A stretch of 64,000 bases of DNA from Effrenium voratum (taxonomy: Eukaryota > Sar > Dinophyceae > Suessiales > Symbiodiniaceae): the NCBI GenBank assembly GCA_963377175.1, contig CAUJNA010003788.1:200201-264200 (forward strand), given 5' to 3'. Positions 43,858 to 55,875 of this stretch are shown piece by piece. The first letter of the stretch is position 1. Each line of letters opens with the position of its first letter. The notes under the pieces were generated by a model. The model saw only the letters and a list, made by a program, of their open reading frames with translations. It did not search any database and was not told the origin of the DNA. The translations under genes were made by a program, and so were the position numbers.

Positions 43858-46800
43858 TTTCCTCTCTTTGCTAGAAGTTAGAACCCCTCTGGGGAAAAAT
43901 GCCTCGTGAATTGTTCATACTGTTTTGGCCAAACGGAACAAGAGAGGTCTGGACAATTAGGGCGGGCAAAGGAGCCTCTAAGCCTTTGCCAGTTGATTTT
44001 CAATCAAGCACAAACATCATGAATGAATCCCTCTGCTTTCTGGCTGAATCCCTATTCATGGATGAACCTCCGTATTTTATGGATCCCCCCGTGTGGATGA
44101 ACCCCTCCTTCAGGGCCTAGCACAACGTCGGCTGGCCTCCGGGGCACGTAGCTCTTGTGACAGCAGTAGACGTGCGCCGTAGGCGGCGCCTCACTCCAAA
44201 CATGGCCGGGCGGGCTCCTTTCGGCTACCCTTTGGCTACGATGGAACAACTCAAGCGTTGATCCCAAAACTGCTTAGCCACCCCTTAAAAGGGACAAAAG
44301 GAACCCTGTGCACATGGAGCTTGAGCCTTAAGGGTCTGCAAGAGCCCAGCATGTGCTGTAGCGGAGAAAGCTTTTCTGTGATACCAAAGTCCCTATCACT
44401 AGACAGACTTTTGGTTGGTGTCTCAAGACGAAAATAAACCGGAAAGCCCCCCAATGAGTAGGGCCTCTCATGGTTGCAAAGAAAGGGCCGGCTGCTACCT
44501 TGCGCTCAAGGCTGAGTTCCCGAGGGCCAGCCACAGAAAGTTGCGTAAAGCAGTAAAGCCATACTTACCATGCAAGTGTCCATTGGTGAATTTCTGATGC
44601 TGGAATCTGCACAGTTCACACCGCTTGTGAAATGTGTTGCACCCGAAAGGCCCACGAACATCCATACTCTGCAACCCATGTCACAATGTAGTGGTTACAC
44701 GTGATTATACTTGCCTAGTGTTGCCTACACCACAATATCCACAAGTCCTGCTCTCCCACCACAGCATCTATCTTTGAAGATGGCAAACATGATGACAGCA
44801 TGCGCTTGCATCATGGTGCGCTGGATGGTCTGCCATCGACCCAACCACTACTTAGCAATCACAGGTTCAGCTATGCAGCTCTGACCAAAGCCAGTCACTA
44901 CATCAAACCCGCGAAAGGATCCAGCCAAACCACCAAAACCATCCAACACTCAGAGCTGCACGTGGGTGGCTGTCAAAGTGATGGACCTCTGTTTTGGAGA
45001 AAACACGTTACAGGCTTTCAAAGAAGGGACCCTGACTTGAAGTTTATCCCCCCCCAACATACGAGGAGGTATGCCCAACACGCCCCCCAAATTTTGACAA
45101 TCCTCCACATGCGTGCTCAAGAAAGAGGGCCGAGGCACTCCCAGGCTGGCAACACAGCGACGTCACCACTCGGGCCTCAAAACGATGCAGCAAACAGGCG
45201 ACTTTGGATCCCACATGAAACACAAGAAGTGGGATCCCTCTAAAAACGGAGGGGGGGAGTTGGGGGGTGGTGCTCCCTGCAGATTAACATGTAGCCTGTA
45301 GCCCCAAAATCCTCATTCCTGGAGGAACTTTTTTTGGGGGACCCTGTGGTCGATTAGCAAGGGGAGGTGTCTGTTCGGACGGATAATTGTCCCACGGAAG
45401 CTGGATCTGCCTCGATTTGGAGAAGGCTACCTGTCCGCAAACATCAACATGAGAACGTGTCCAAACTAGTTGGGCCCTTTTGGGAATGGAAGCCGCGGGC
45501 AACGAAAGTCCCAGGCAGAGCATATCACCCAAGCGAAAGCTGCTCTCACTTCTCCGGAATGCCTTGCGCACGCATAAGGAAGAAAGCCATCCGTGATCTG
45601 GGCGCATGGCTAGAGATTCAGCACCATCCAGAGAGTACAAGCCTCATCATCATTATCATGCAAATCGGCGCCTATGAGTTGATGCTGCCATACACTCACA
45701 CGCTGTAGGAGGGTCTCCATCACCCCCACACCACTGTCCCCAAGAGAAAATGGCAGGTATCTAAGAACGGTCTAACCACAGTATGAAGCCGGCCTGCCCA
45801 TTTTCCCTTGTTGTGGTGTGAGGCCAGGTGGAGAAACACTCCTGGGTTGTAAGCCGGTGTCAGTCGGCTGCAAGAATCACCTGCGTGCCAGGGGCTGCTC
45901 AAAGCCACGCTCCGCAAAGAGCATGGGACGTACGGACCGGTCCAAACTCATGCTTCAATGCATTTCATTGCGGCCAAACTTGACACGCGCTGATTCGGGC
46001 TGGGTCAGAGGACTGGATCCAAAACGGCTCAGGCCTGAAGGGCTTATCCTTGGCTCAGCTCCAGGGATACCTCCCCACTTGCCACCTTGGATTTCCTTAC
46101 CAACCCTAGGCTCGAACACATTTTTCTGGGACTCGCCTATCAAGCAACCGAAATGACAGTGCCTCGTACGTCTTGCCTTCCAGCTCCAGTGGCCTCGGGG
46201 TCTCACAGTCCCATACATTCCAAGGGCCTGGGCGACTTTAGCTTCTGTCCGAAGGAGTATTTCAGTCATTTGGCCCCTTGACTCACCCAGCAAAAAAGAT
46301 TGAGACCGCCTATGAGGGTTGGGTTGGGACAATTCACAAACCTGGGGTGTTGGATGGACCTCGTGTCTTTATAATTGGCTCAAAACCCAGGGTTCCATAA
46401 TTATTGGTTCCAAAGGACAACCGGAAGAGCCGGATCATACCACCCAGACAGCCGGGCCATGAGGCGAGCACTCGCTCCAGTCCAGGTATTGGACTTCTGG
46501 AGCCTCCGAGCAGCAGGACGACTCCGCCTCAGCTGGAAGCGTATTTTCACAAGTTGAGCCAAGCTGGCAACTAAGACTGCGGCTTGCCGCGCTTTCCCTT
46601 TGCGCCTTGGACATACGAGTTGCAGGTGCACTACTGGAGCTACCCAGCATGAATGCAAGCAAACAGTTTGTAGGGATTGCTGTGGTCTGGCTTGACCAGC
46701 TCCATCATCATGGTCTGTTGCGTTCGTTGCCGAAGCAGAATATGACGACACATGCTCACTCTCATATCACATACGGTACTGAATTTATTGTACATGTATG

Positions 46801-46879
46801 TTCAAACAAGTCAAACCGCATTGAGACTCGCACAAAGTCACGTCTAAATCTAAGCATGTTGCACAAATAAGGCCACCAG
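43858..46879. other. no recognised gene
   Basis: Many medium frames on both strands (largest + 44800-45243, 147 codons) without known motifs. Variants of GGATGAACCCC recur at 43318, 43338, 44057 and 44095. Nothing firmer can be supported. Confidence 0.4.
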
Positions 46880-47002
46880 CATGTTGCAATGGCGAACATC
46901 ATTTATCTATGGTGTCAATGACAAGACACCTCAACCCAACTGGCCTTTCAATGCGGCGTACTTGGCCGGCGCTGTCAAGGTGACTGGGACCCTAAGACTC
47001 AG
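46880..47002 (+). CDS. probable exon, unknown family
   Basis: Bounded by GGCCACCAG and by ACTCAG followed by GTACGTAG, a textbook donor. It reads WRTSFIYGVNDKTPQPNWPF and NAAYLAGAVKVTGTLRL. Codons are GC-rich and the segment looks like a conserved protein, but I do not recognise it. Confidence 0.42.
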
Positions 47003-47169
47003 GTACGTAGTTTGCTAGTCACAGCGGTTCACCATGAAGCGTCTTTTCTTGTTGATGCTTGCTGGGTTGGCAAAACTAACCCCGACACAAACTAGGTAGT
47101 GTCCTTGTCAGTGAGGCAACACTCATTGTCCAAACAATTGAAAGGTTCACTGCTATGTCCTTGCATCAG

Positions 47170-47267
47170 GCAGTTTGGAAACCGTCAATTCCGTGGCTCC
47201 CTTCCAAGCGGCCTATGACTTCAAACCCGCTGTTTTGCCCTTTGCTCGCGGTGACACAAAGTCATAG
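47170..47267 (+). CDS. possible following exon
   Basis: After TTGCATCAG one frame reads SLETVNSVAPFQAAYDFKPA and VLPFARGDTKS to a TAG. It lies 167 bp downstream of the exon at 46880-47002, but the phase that keeps this frame does not match the GTACG donor, so linkage is uncertain. Confidence 0.3.
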
Positions 47268-47720
47268 TCCGAAGCCGGGGAATCCCCTTTTCCTGGCGGG
47301 TCTACCTTTGGTTCCCTTCAAAACCAACAAACAATGGACTCTGTGTTCCCTATTTCAGGAGACAGCCACATGCCCAACTTCCCTCAAGGGGCGTTGGGCG
47401 GACACCGCAATGGTCTCCTGTAAACTCCCGCACGTTGCGCTCCAGCCTTGGCACAAGAAATCCCCGATTGCCCAGGGGCACGGTGGTGTTTGTCCTTTGA
47501 ATGAACGTGTGAACCCGGTGTCCGCTCGAAGCCGAGGTCATAATCTCTGGCATTGCAGGCCAAAGCCGGCAAGCAAGCGTAGTACGTGGGTGGTCTGCCC
47601 TGAACTGCAGCGTAGAAAGAACAAAAGTGTGTCAAACGAGTTGAACTGTGATGCAACCCCCCCGTTTGGGCATCTCTAGTCTTGATATCTTTCTCAAAAT
47701 AGGGGAATCCCACAAAATAG

Positions 47721-47765
47721 TTGGGTTCCTTTCGGTTTCCCTTTAAAACCACCCAAAAAGGGGGC
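47721..47765. repeat. short dispersed hairpin, family A
   Basis: TTGGGTTCCTTTCGGTTTCC then CTTTAAAACCACCCAAAAAG: the arms GGTTT/AAACC and CCTTT/AAAGG pair around the core. It is followed directly by the GT microsatellite. Confidence 0.5.
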
Positions 47766-47797
47766 CAACGATTTAAACCCCCACATAATACCTACCC

Positions 47798-47880
47798 GTG
47801 TGTGTGTGTGTGTGTGTGTGAGTGTGTGTGTGTGTCTCTGTGTCTCTGTGTCTCTGTGTCTCTGTGTCTCTGTGTCTCTG

Positions 47881-47911
<31 letters not shown>

Positions 47912-47912
47912 C
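47798..47912. repeat. GT and GTGTCT microsatellite
   Basis: (GT)n flanks six or more copies of the hexamer GTGTCT. Confidence 0.93.
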
Positions 47913-49207
47913 CCTTTCGCGGCGCCAATGACCCTGAGCTCGAGAGGCTGAGAATCAGAAGGCACCGAAAAACGCTACTCTGCAAACTCACACAGAACCC
48001 ACAAAAGAAGATTCCCCCAAATGATGGCTTAGTCAATTGGGGAGAATGATGCATGCAGCGTTTCTGGATGATTCACCACAGCTCCGGACCAAGGTGGCCT
48101 CTGAAATACCAAGAAATACCCAAAAGCGGGCCTCTGAGCTGGGGGCTCGGACAGGGCAGGCTGAACCGTCCAAACATGTACCTGCTTCAACATCCAAAGC
48201 CGACTGAAGAGGCTACTTTGACAAATATCCATACGTGTACCCGGAATGTTCCCCTGCTCCAGTATCTACCGTAGAGTGTACTTCTGTTGTTGCGGGAATC
48301 CGCGAAGTTGTCCCTCTAGATGCTGAGGCGAGGTCAGAGACAAAGTTTCCTCTCTGTCAGTGAGCGTCACCTCGGCAAAACCGGCGCAAGGGTTTTTTTC
48401 CCCCCCGTAAATATGCCATTTCCCGTAAATATGCCATTTCCAGAGGTTTGCCTGTTTAGACCTCACCCTTCTCTGTAGGAAAGCGAAAAGCCAGCCCACC
48501 TAACTTGAGTTGAATAATTCCTTGGCAAGACTCAAAAAAGTCTTCAGCGCCCAGAAACAATTTGAGCCTTAGGGTGGGAGGTTCTGGTCCAGTTCCAAAC
48601 TGAAAGGCAAATGCTCTTTTTCAGTTGCTCGTGCCCACTACAGGAATTCGGTACGGAACCCAACAATAACAACACACATCCCCTCTACAAGACCGAGAGA
48701 AGGACCAAAGACTGATACCGCAAAAGGTATCGTATTGCTTGTTGCTATGTTCAAAAGTGATGCCGCCACGTTGAGCTGGCCCCTTCAACCGGCGCCTCAA
48801 AGGGCGCCATTGGATTCTGCCCATTCCGCCCTGGCTCATGCAACTCCTTGTCTCACTCCCTGAATAAGTTGGCCCCAAAGTCCAAGCTTTTGGTCCACTA
48901 CTCAAATCATATTCCCAACAAGTGCGGAGTCCCAACATGTGGGAAGTGTGTTGCATCAGTTGGACAATCAACATCTAGGATTAAGAAGCTGTTGGCTGAT
49001 GTTCATCTGGAGAGTCACACTGTGAGTATCTGTGGCATTGTGATTGGGCAGTCCCTCAATGTGAAACCTGATCGAACACACCTTGCTTCTGGCCGCTTCT
49101 GGCCGCAACGCACGTATCAAACACTTCGCCCCCCACCAAACCTCAATTCACTAGGGCTAGGAACAGCTTGATGCAATACCAAGGAGGCTGTAGCTAGTGC
49201 CCCACTC

Positions 49208-49443
49208 CTACTGAGTTGGCCAATGCAGGGATTTGGGTAGTGCTCCATAGCCCAAGTTCAAGCAACGCCCGCTTGGAGGCCCCCCAGCCTTTTGAGACTT
49301 CAGCAAAGCCCCTCACCGATTTTGTTTGGGGTAAACAGAGCGGACTCTTGTGGGTGGCCCCGGCCAAAAATGCGCTCCGGAGGAATGCTCAGAACCCTGT
49401 TTCAAGGAGATGTACTGGGCAGGCTTGTGCCTGTGAGCATGCC
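49208..49443. repeat. 236-bp dispersed repeat, copy 2
   Basis: Same orientation as the copy at 4058-4293 and nearly identical. The frame shared by both (GIWVVLHSPSSSNARLEAP and onward) has no known motif, so it may be non-coding. Confidence 0.85.
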
Positions 49444-50954
49444 CACGTGAACAAAACCAAAAGGAGGGGAGGAAACCAAGCACGCAACGATGACACCAAA
49501 GGCACGCATACCAAATCGTTGGGAGGTGGGCGAATACCTTCCCAAGCAGTTGCCCATGCGCCAAATCGTGCGTCTGGGTCGTGGGCCAGTCCGCCCAAAG
49601 AAGCCGCCGCCAGGCCCGCCAAGCCGCAGCCTGGTGAACGAGGCAGGTCATGGTCAAGAATCCCTTTGGTTTAATATCTTTTGTTGTTGGTTGGCTCCAA
49701 AAGGTTTGGCAGGTTGCAGTTGGGTGTGTTTTGGTTGGTTGCAGCTTTGCTAGGTCCTGCTTGGTTGCAGCTTTGGTTGGTGATGATGATGTCGTTGGTT
49801 TGTTTGTTTGGGTTTGCTTGGGCGTTGATTGGCTTGAAGTTGAATGGTTCCTGTGATTGGTTTCAGTTTTGCCTGCGTTGGTTGCTTTGGGTTGGGCTCA
49901 GGCTTGGTTGGTTCCAACTTTGCTCCGGAAACATTTGGCTTGCCGGCGTGTGCAAGGCTTGTGTCGTCAATGCTTTCTTACTGCTACTTAGCCTTAGCAC
50001 CCGGCTTCGAAGAGGTGTCGTGGCCCAGTTTGGCTCTGTAGTGGGACGGCCGAGATCTTGCAGGATAAAAGTTGGCCACTTATTTTGTAGGATCCAGTGC
50101 AACAAGTGCCTCTCGTAGACCCTTCCCTGGAAGATTGACTGTTCTACGTGCTCAAGCACGGCTTTGGGCTGCCGTGATGAGCACAGCAGCTTTGACACAC
50201 GATGGGCCCTCTTACTTTTGTAGAGTCCACAAGGCTCTCGTGGCCCACCTTTGTCTTGCAGACTCTGTAGGGCTCGCGTAGTCCTTTTTTGCTTTGGAGG
50301 GCTGCACGCAGGTTTTGGACCATGCAAGATCTCAAGGGCATGCAAAACAATGCAACCGGGACCGGACGAGTGCGACTTCAATTGTTTGTGCCCGTGTAGC
50401 CCTTTTCAGGCAGTGTTTGATGATGCTTGATGCAATGCTCAACTTTGCCCTGTTCGTTGTCCATAGTTGGTCAATTTGGTTGGTAGTGGGTTTCGCTTGG
50501 TGGATGGTGGGGGGTTTGTTTGGTGGTTGTTGGTTGGTTTTGCTGGGTGGCTGATAGGGGGGATGCGGGTGAAAGGAGCGATGATTCGGGAAGGCTCCAT
50601 GACTTGCTTGCCACTCAGGCCTTCGATACTCGCAACAAGCCAACAAGGTGCTTTGTGTATTTATTGAGTGTGTTTCTGGCTGCGCAAGCTGTCCAAAGTC
50701 AGCCACAGTGTTGTTTCCACTTATTCAGAAAATTACGGGGGACACATGGGAAAATAGGGTCTTGGCTTTTTGCATAGTGGTTACATGCCACACCACAACT
50801 CCGTCGGGCCTTGGAACCAAATGTGGCCATGAGAACACATGGCCGTAGTGATGCCATGGGATTCCTATGATTTCCATGCCCACTACTTCACTTTAAAGGA
50901 CATTCCCTCATGGCTCACGCAGAGTGGTCCAGCAGATCCCAATATTCCCCCAGC

Positions 50955-51032
50955 TCCTGCTCCTAGCTCCAAACAGCGACGCCCGTGCACGGCATCTTCC
51001 AGTGCGAAGCTGTCCGTGCTCTTGGTCTTCGC
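50955..51032 (-). CDS. METTL21-like exon 4: SAM motif I
   Basis: Begins after AAGAAGCAG with GCGAAGACC, and includes [12 protein letters not shown]. The 3' edge lies near AGCTGGG and is approximate. Confidence 0.72.
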
Positions 51033-51373
51033 CTGCTTCTTGGCAGCGGACTTTTTGAATCCGAGCGTTGGCCAGAATCTACGGCCTAGAAGATTCACCC
51101 TCTCAGAATTGAGGCCATCCGAAGAGATTTTGCCCAAACCAAACCGGCCATCTTGTTTGGGACATCCATGCTGGATCGCTAAAATGAAATGAGGCACAAT
51201 CAAGCAAATTAACAAAGCATCCAATCGATCGAGCCATCAATCAATTTATCAATCAACCCCAATCAACCAATCAACCAATCAGCCAATCAACCAATCAACC
51301 GACTAGCCGATCAATCGATCAATCGATCAATCGATCAATCGATCAATCGATCAATCGATCAATCGATCAATCG

Positions 51374-51411
<38 letters not shown>

Positions 51412-53318
51412 CAATCGATTGTTAATCCATCAATCGATGAATCGATGAATCGATGAGCCGATGAATCGATGAATCTATGAATCTATGAATCGATCAATCG
51501 ATCCATCAATCAATCAATCAACCAACAAACCAACCAACCAACCAACCAACCAACCAACCAACCAACCAACCAACCAACCAACCAAACCAACCAACCAACC
51601 AACCAAACCAACCAACCAACCAACCAACCAACCAACCAACCAACCAACCAACCAACCAACCAACCAACCAACCAACCAACCAACCAACCAACCAACCAAA
51701 TCAGCCAGCCTATGAATCAATCAATCTCACGGAGGGAGGGGGGTCTAACCTCATGTTTCCACCAAAACGGAGGGGTTCAAACTTGTATTCTACATCCAAC
51801 TCTATTTTCAAGCTTTTCGGTCAAACCAGCTTTTTCAACCAACCGTGGGCACAACCTGAACTCACCAGTAGCTTTCCAAAGGAAAACGATCCAAAGCCTA
51901 AGGGCATGTTCAGGTATGGGTTTTGGAGGTATGGAGGATATACTGCTTCTATAAGGGCACGTACTGCCTTACAAGTTTGTTTTGTAACTGAACATGCCCC
52001 TGACAAGCGTCAGCTCTGTGCCTCCCGCAGCTCCTCTGCCCACTCCAAGTACCGCGCCAGGACAACAGCCGCATCCCAGACGCAGCACCCGGTGACGCCC
52101 AGCTCGCCCTGCCTGACGCTCGAGCTAAGACGCCTTGCCTGTGATCTCGGCCCTAACGAGAACGAATCCCACCGAGCCGGGCGGGTGGCCGGTGGACTTG
52201 AAAGAGTTTTCAGCATACGCAAGCTGAAGCGGCATTGGGAGCTGTCCTCCAAATGCTTAGACATGATGAAAAAGAAACAAAACACATGGGTCTGTCTCTA
52301 AACGAGGGAGCCTTGAAATCGTCGTTTCACTTTGGCGTTCCTTTCACGCAGCCCAAAAGGGCACCCTCAACCAAACAACACACCCACATGAGCCACGGAC
52401 AATCTTACTTGCTGTTGGTTCAATTGGGTAGGCCCCATGTTTAGTCCGTTGCTCTCATGTTGCTCACCTGAGTCCTGAGATCACTTTTGGATGGAAGGCA
52501 CACAGCATGCAAATCGATCATTGTGAGGGGTCCCCAGTTTTAGGAACACTGATCTTTGCCACGGTCAAACCCTCCTAGTCTGTGTCACGGTCATGGTTCC
52601 TACAACAGACACCCTTATACTATTTTTTCCTGTTGAATTAAAGGGTCCATCATGACCCCTACAAACCCCAAGGGTCCTTTTGACCATGGCACATCTGCTT
52701 CCCTTGCCAAAACTTTTCTCCCGTTCCCGCCTGGCGCGATTCTGCCCCACCCGCAGGCTGCGCCCCCCCACTCCACAAACGAGGCAGTCCGAGTTGTGGT
52801 CGTCGAAGCGGTGCCGCGCGTCCGCCTCAAACAAATCTGGGTGCGCTCATGCCACTCCTGGTTGATTGATAGGGGGGCGTTTGCCCAGAAGAAACATAAC
52901 TGGGGCCAATCCCGAAAATGGTAATTCCTCACATTCCAGCTTCCCTTGTTCAACACCATCCTGAAGGGGGGGGGTCTTATACCTTAGGATCGTCTGAGAA
53001 CCACCACAAAACAAAGCGGGTCAGTGGAACATGCTGAACGCTGAAGCTCCGAATCTTACCCCGAACCTTACCCAAAAGCGACATGGACACGCGGACAAAA
53101 AAACTCGAAAGACCTTGGCACAAGGATAGGACACGGGTTTCTGCCAAGTACCCACGGCAACCAAATTTCCTGACATTGTGGCTTGGTCGATAGAAATCTT
53201 GGAACTTGGGCTGAGCCGCTGAGTCTGGCAGCGAGGCCCAGGTGACCAACGTCTCCGCTGCGGCGTCTCTCACACGCTCAAGGACTGCGTGCTCGCTGTC
53301 ACTGTCAGACAGGTCCAT
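50955..53318 (-). CDS. METTL21-like protein methyltransferase, N-terminal half (four exons)
   Basis: Methyltransf_16 enzymes transfer a methyl group from S-adenosylmethionine to lysines of specific proteins. Minus-strand exons: ATG 53318 ([18 protein letters not shown], end near 53175); about 52850-52731 ([10 protein letters not shown] then [12 protein letters not shown]); 52112-52022 ([20 protein letters not shown] then [10 protein letters not shown]); 51032-~50955 ([20 protein letters not shown] then LELGAGAG). T-G-x-x-V-W-D-A-A-x-x-L-A-x-Y-L-E is the diagnostic motif upstream of motif I, and LELGAGAG is the cofactor-binding motif I. The last three exons join in phase over introns of 618 and 989 bp, both GC-AG. 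The first junction and everything after motif I were not found. Confidence 0.72.
51230..51722. repeat. ATCA/ATCG and ACCA tetranucleotide microsatellites
   Basis: (ATCGATCA)n and (ATCA)n to about 51400, variants with GAATCGAT, then (ACCA)n from 51528 to 51700. It lies in the METTL21-like intron between exons 3 and 4. The poly-WLVG and poly-TNQP frames are repeat translations. Confidence 0.93.
52022..52112 (-). CDS. METTL21-like exon 3: VWDAA motif
   Basis: 91 bases between GCGTCAG and [28 protein letters not shown] is the clearest motif of the gene. Confidence 0.75.
52731..52850 (-). CDS. METTL21-like exon 2
   Basis: Reads [20 protein letters not shown] then [13 protein letters not shown], ending at CGCGCCAG followed by GC. 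Its two overhanging bases plus the first base of exon 3 give AGG. Confidence 0.6.
53175..53318 (-). CDS. METTL21-like exon 1
   Basis: Starts at the ATG read from 53318 ([20 protein letters not shown]) and passes [20 protein letters not shown]. Acidic, disordered N-termini are common in the family. The donor is not fixed. Confidence 0.55.
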
Positions 53319-53399
53319 GCGGGCATCCACTCCGCACCAACCAAATTGTGGACTTGCGGCGTTCAGTGAGCTTCGCATTGTGCATGCTCTTAGCTGCCG

Positions 53400-54960
53400 G
53401 CGCCAAACTTACTGATGGTCTTGATCCGGTCTCAAGGAATTGTCCTAACAGATTCAAGAGATTCTCAAAAGGCTGATGATTAGATCAACTTCTGTCTGCT
53501 GTCTTGGCCTGGTTCTGCAATGTAAGAGTCTGGTTCTGCCTCAACATTCCAGGGAACAGCTGAGGAACTACCTGCGAACAGCTGAACAACAACCTATGAA
53601 CAGCGGACACTAACCTGAGGGATACAGGATAGGTCTGCGGACACCTAACCTGCTTGAACATGACAACAAACCGGCGCAGGGTTCAAGCATTCAGCATTCT
53701 GAGTCAGCTTTTCTGAATGCCAATGGCCTGTCCCCCCCCCCCATCAAACGGCCTATAGCGCACAGCAGGGCCTGAGGCCCAGGGTTCAACTCGGGGGGCC
53801 CACCAATCATTGCCCGTAAGACGCCTCCCCCAAATGCGACAGGCTAATTGGCCACCTTTTCGGTCCTATTCACTGCGCAGCCAAGAGAACCCAAGGCTCT
53901 ACACGAAGGTACTGCGTGCTGGGCAATTGCACAGCACACCTTGAGGTGACTGTAGCACAGCCCAGTGGGAACCAGATCGCTTTAGACTCAGGTTCGAAAA
54001 CCACGCAGCATCCGAGTCCAGACATGTCCAGGGCACCCTTCAAAGCAAAGGTTTGCTCTGAGTCTCAGTTGTGTCCGCGTGAGCATAAGTGGAGCAAGGC
54101 CCTGCTTTGATTCAGAGATAGGCATATTATTGTATGAATTTCATCTTGGTTACCAGTAGTATGCAAGCTACGATATGATGCCGAACACACGTGGCAGGTC
54201 CCAAGTGCCCTGTCGTCTGTCGGATATGTCTTCGCCTACTAGAGCGCATGCCTTCGCTTGCGACTAGTGCGATCCGCGATCCGTACTCACAGAAAATCAG
54301 GAACCTTTGAGCTTGGACATGTACAGCTCTTCCTTGCAACCAGCGGTTTCCCACGAGAGAAAGGTCCAAGCCCCGTTCTCGTTTCTCTCGGAAACCCATG
54401 TCCTCTCCGCCCCCACACCCCCATAAAACAGCCCTTGTTTGGGTTGGTCGATTCTTAGAATGACATGCGAAATCCCGGCTGTAGCGGCTGGGCATCTGCT
54501 TCCTTGGTCAGGAAGGCGCTTTTGCCGCCTGGCCGAAGCTTCGAAAGCTCATGCCATTCTTTGGGCCAGGGGTCTGGGCATACCCCGCCGCCAACCTGAA
54601 ACTTAGAGAGAAGACATGGACACCTCAGTCAGGTTGACTGAAAAGAGGCGACTCTAGAAAAAATGATGCTTGCCTTGCGGGGGGAAATACGCGCATAGCG
54701 AGTTGCTTCCAAACACCATTCAACGGGCGGTTTCGTTTTTGCCCTCCTCCAAACACGCTTGAAAGGGCCTGCTTTGCCAATTTTGGGACACCACCAGGAT
54801 GGGCATGGGCCAACCCACCTGTCCGAGCCCGTGTCCCTTACTCCCTGCTTGTTCCAACCAAGCTTGACCAACAATGGTGATAGCGACAAGCAGCAAATCC
54901 AGACACCATTCTCTTCTAAGGCTCTTCGATGGGACAGAACACCCACCTCTTGAGGGGTTG
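53400..54960. other. no recognised gene
   Basis: Only unassigned frames. The + frame 53916-54110 (GNCTAHLEVTVAQPSGNQIA) follows an ACGAAG|GTACTG context but is not recognised. Confidence 0.4.
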
Positions 54961-54964
54961 ACCT

Positions 54965-55075
54965 GAATTGCCGCTGGTGCCTGACGCCCATCCGTGCAGC
55001 AAGAGCTGGTAGTCCTCGGAAGGGGATGTGAGCCGCGCTGAGGTCTGGCAGCAGCAGGCCAACCGCACAGCTGTA
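54965..55075 (-). CDS. possible exon, unknown family
   Basis: The minus strand reads CAVGLLLPDLSAAHIPFRGL and PALAARMGVRHQRQF, then CAG followed by GTCAACC, a possible GT donor. GC-rich codons. A second minus frame is also open here. Confidence 0.28.
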
Positions 55076-55805
55076 ACCCAAGGGAAGGATTAAGGATTGT
55101 CCTCAAAATTCCAAACTTTGTTTGGTTGCACGCGTCTCTGGTACTTGAAAAATGAAGCGCCTTTGTGCGGGGAAGTGCTGATTTCACTTGCGCGCAAATT
55201 CAGATGGGGGTACCTAGTTACGCCTGATCACCATGCATGGTGGATGCTCAGAACCTTATGTCATGGGTCCGATGGCTCCTGATAGCCTGCACAGTCACTT
55301 GTGTCATGACAGTGTCTCTTGCAGTTACAACGCAGCTCTGAATTTCCTGCATCTTGAGATCAAGAGGTCAAAAGAACCACGCCCCAAACAGAACAACCAG
55401 TCAACAAGTGTTCTTTGATGGCCGGGCTTTGAGGCAACTGCCGGGGGCCTTCCATCAGGGTTGGACGTTTGACCAAAGTCTCAAGTCTACGGCGTAAGTG
55501 TATAAACAATCCTTTACCGTTTTCCCACAAAGGGGGGGGCCTAGCTACTTCAAGCCCCACACCTCCAGTTGCCATGGGGAACCCTTTTTTGTAGTTGATT
55601 TTACCATGGCACCTTAATAAAAAAGAGAAACAAGGACACCACTGCTCGGGAAAGCCACCAAAGAAGATCCTTCTCAAAGCCTGTGGCTCCATCCAAGGGG
55701 CCCAGGCTTGCCAAAGGACAAATTGACCCTTGACGCAACGCCCAAAGGATCCTTTGTGGGATTCGTTCAGAAATCATAAGCCCACCTTGTTTTAGACGAT
55801 TGGCA

Positions 55806-55875
55806 TCTTCAGCTTGCAACCTCTTGCAACCTCTTGCGACCTCTTGCGACCTCTTGCGACCTCTTGCGACAAGCA
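55806..55875. repeat. CTCTTGCGAC decamer array
   Basis: Six tandem copies of a 10-bp unit; the first two carry CTCTTGCAAC. Confidence 0.9.

Noticed and set aside
51485..51720. Poly-TNQP and poly-WLVG frames
   Set aside because: Translation of the ACCA tetranucleotide repeat.
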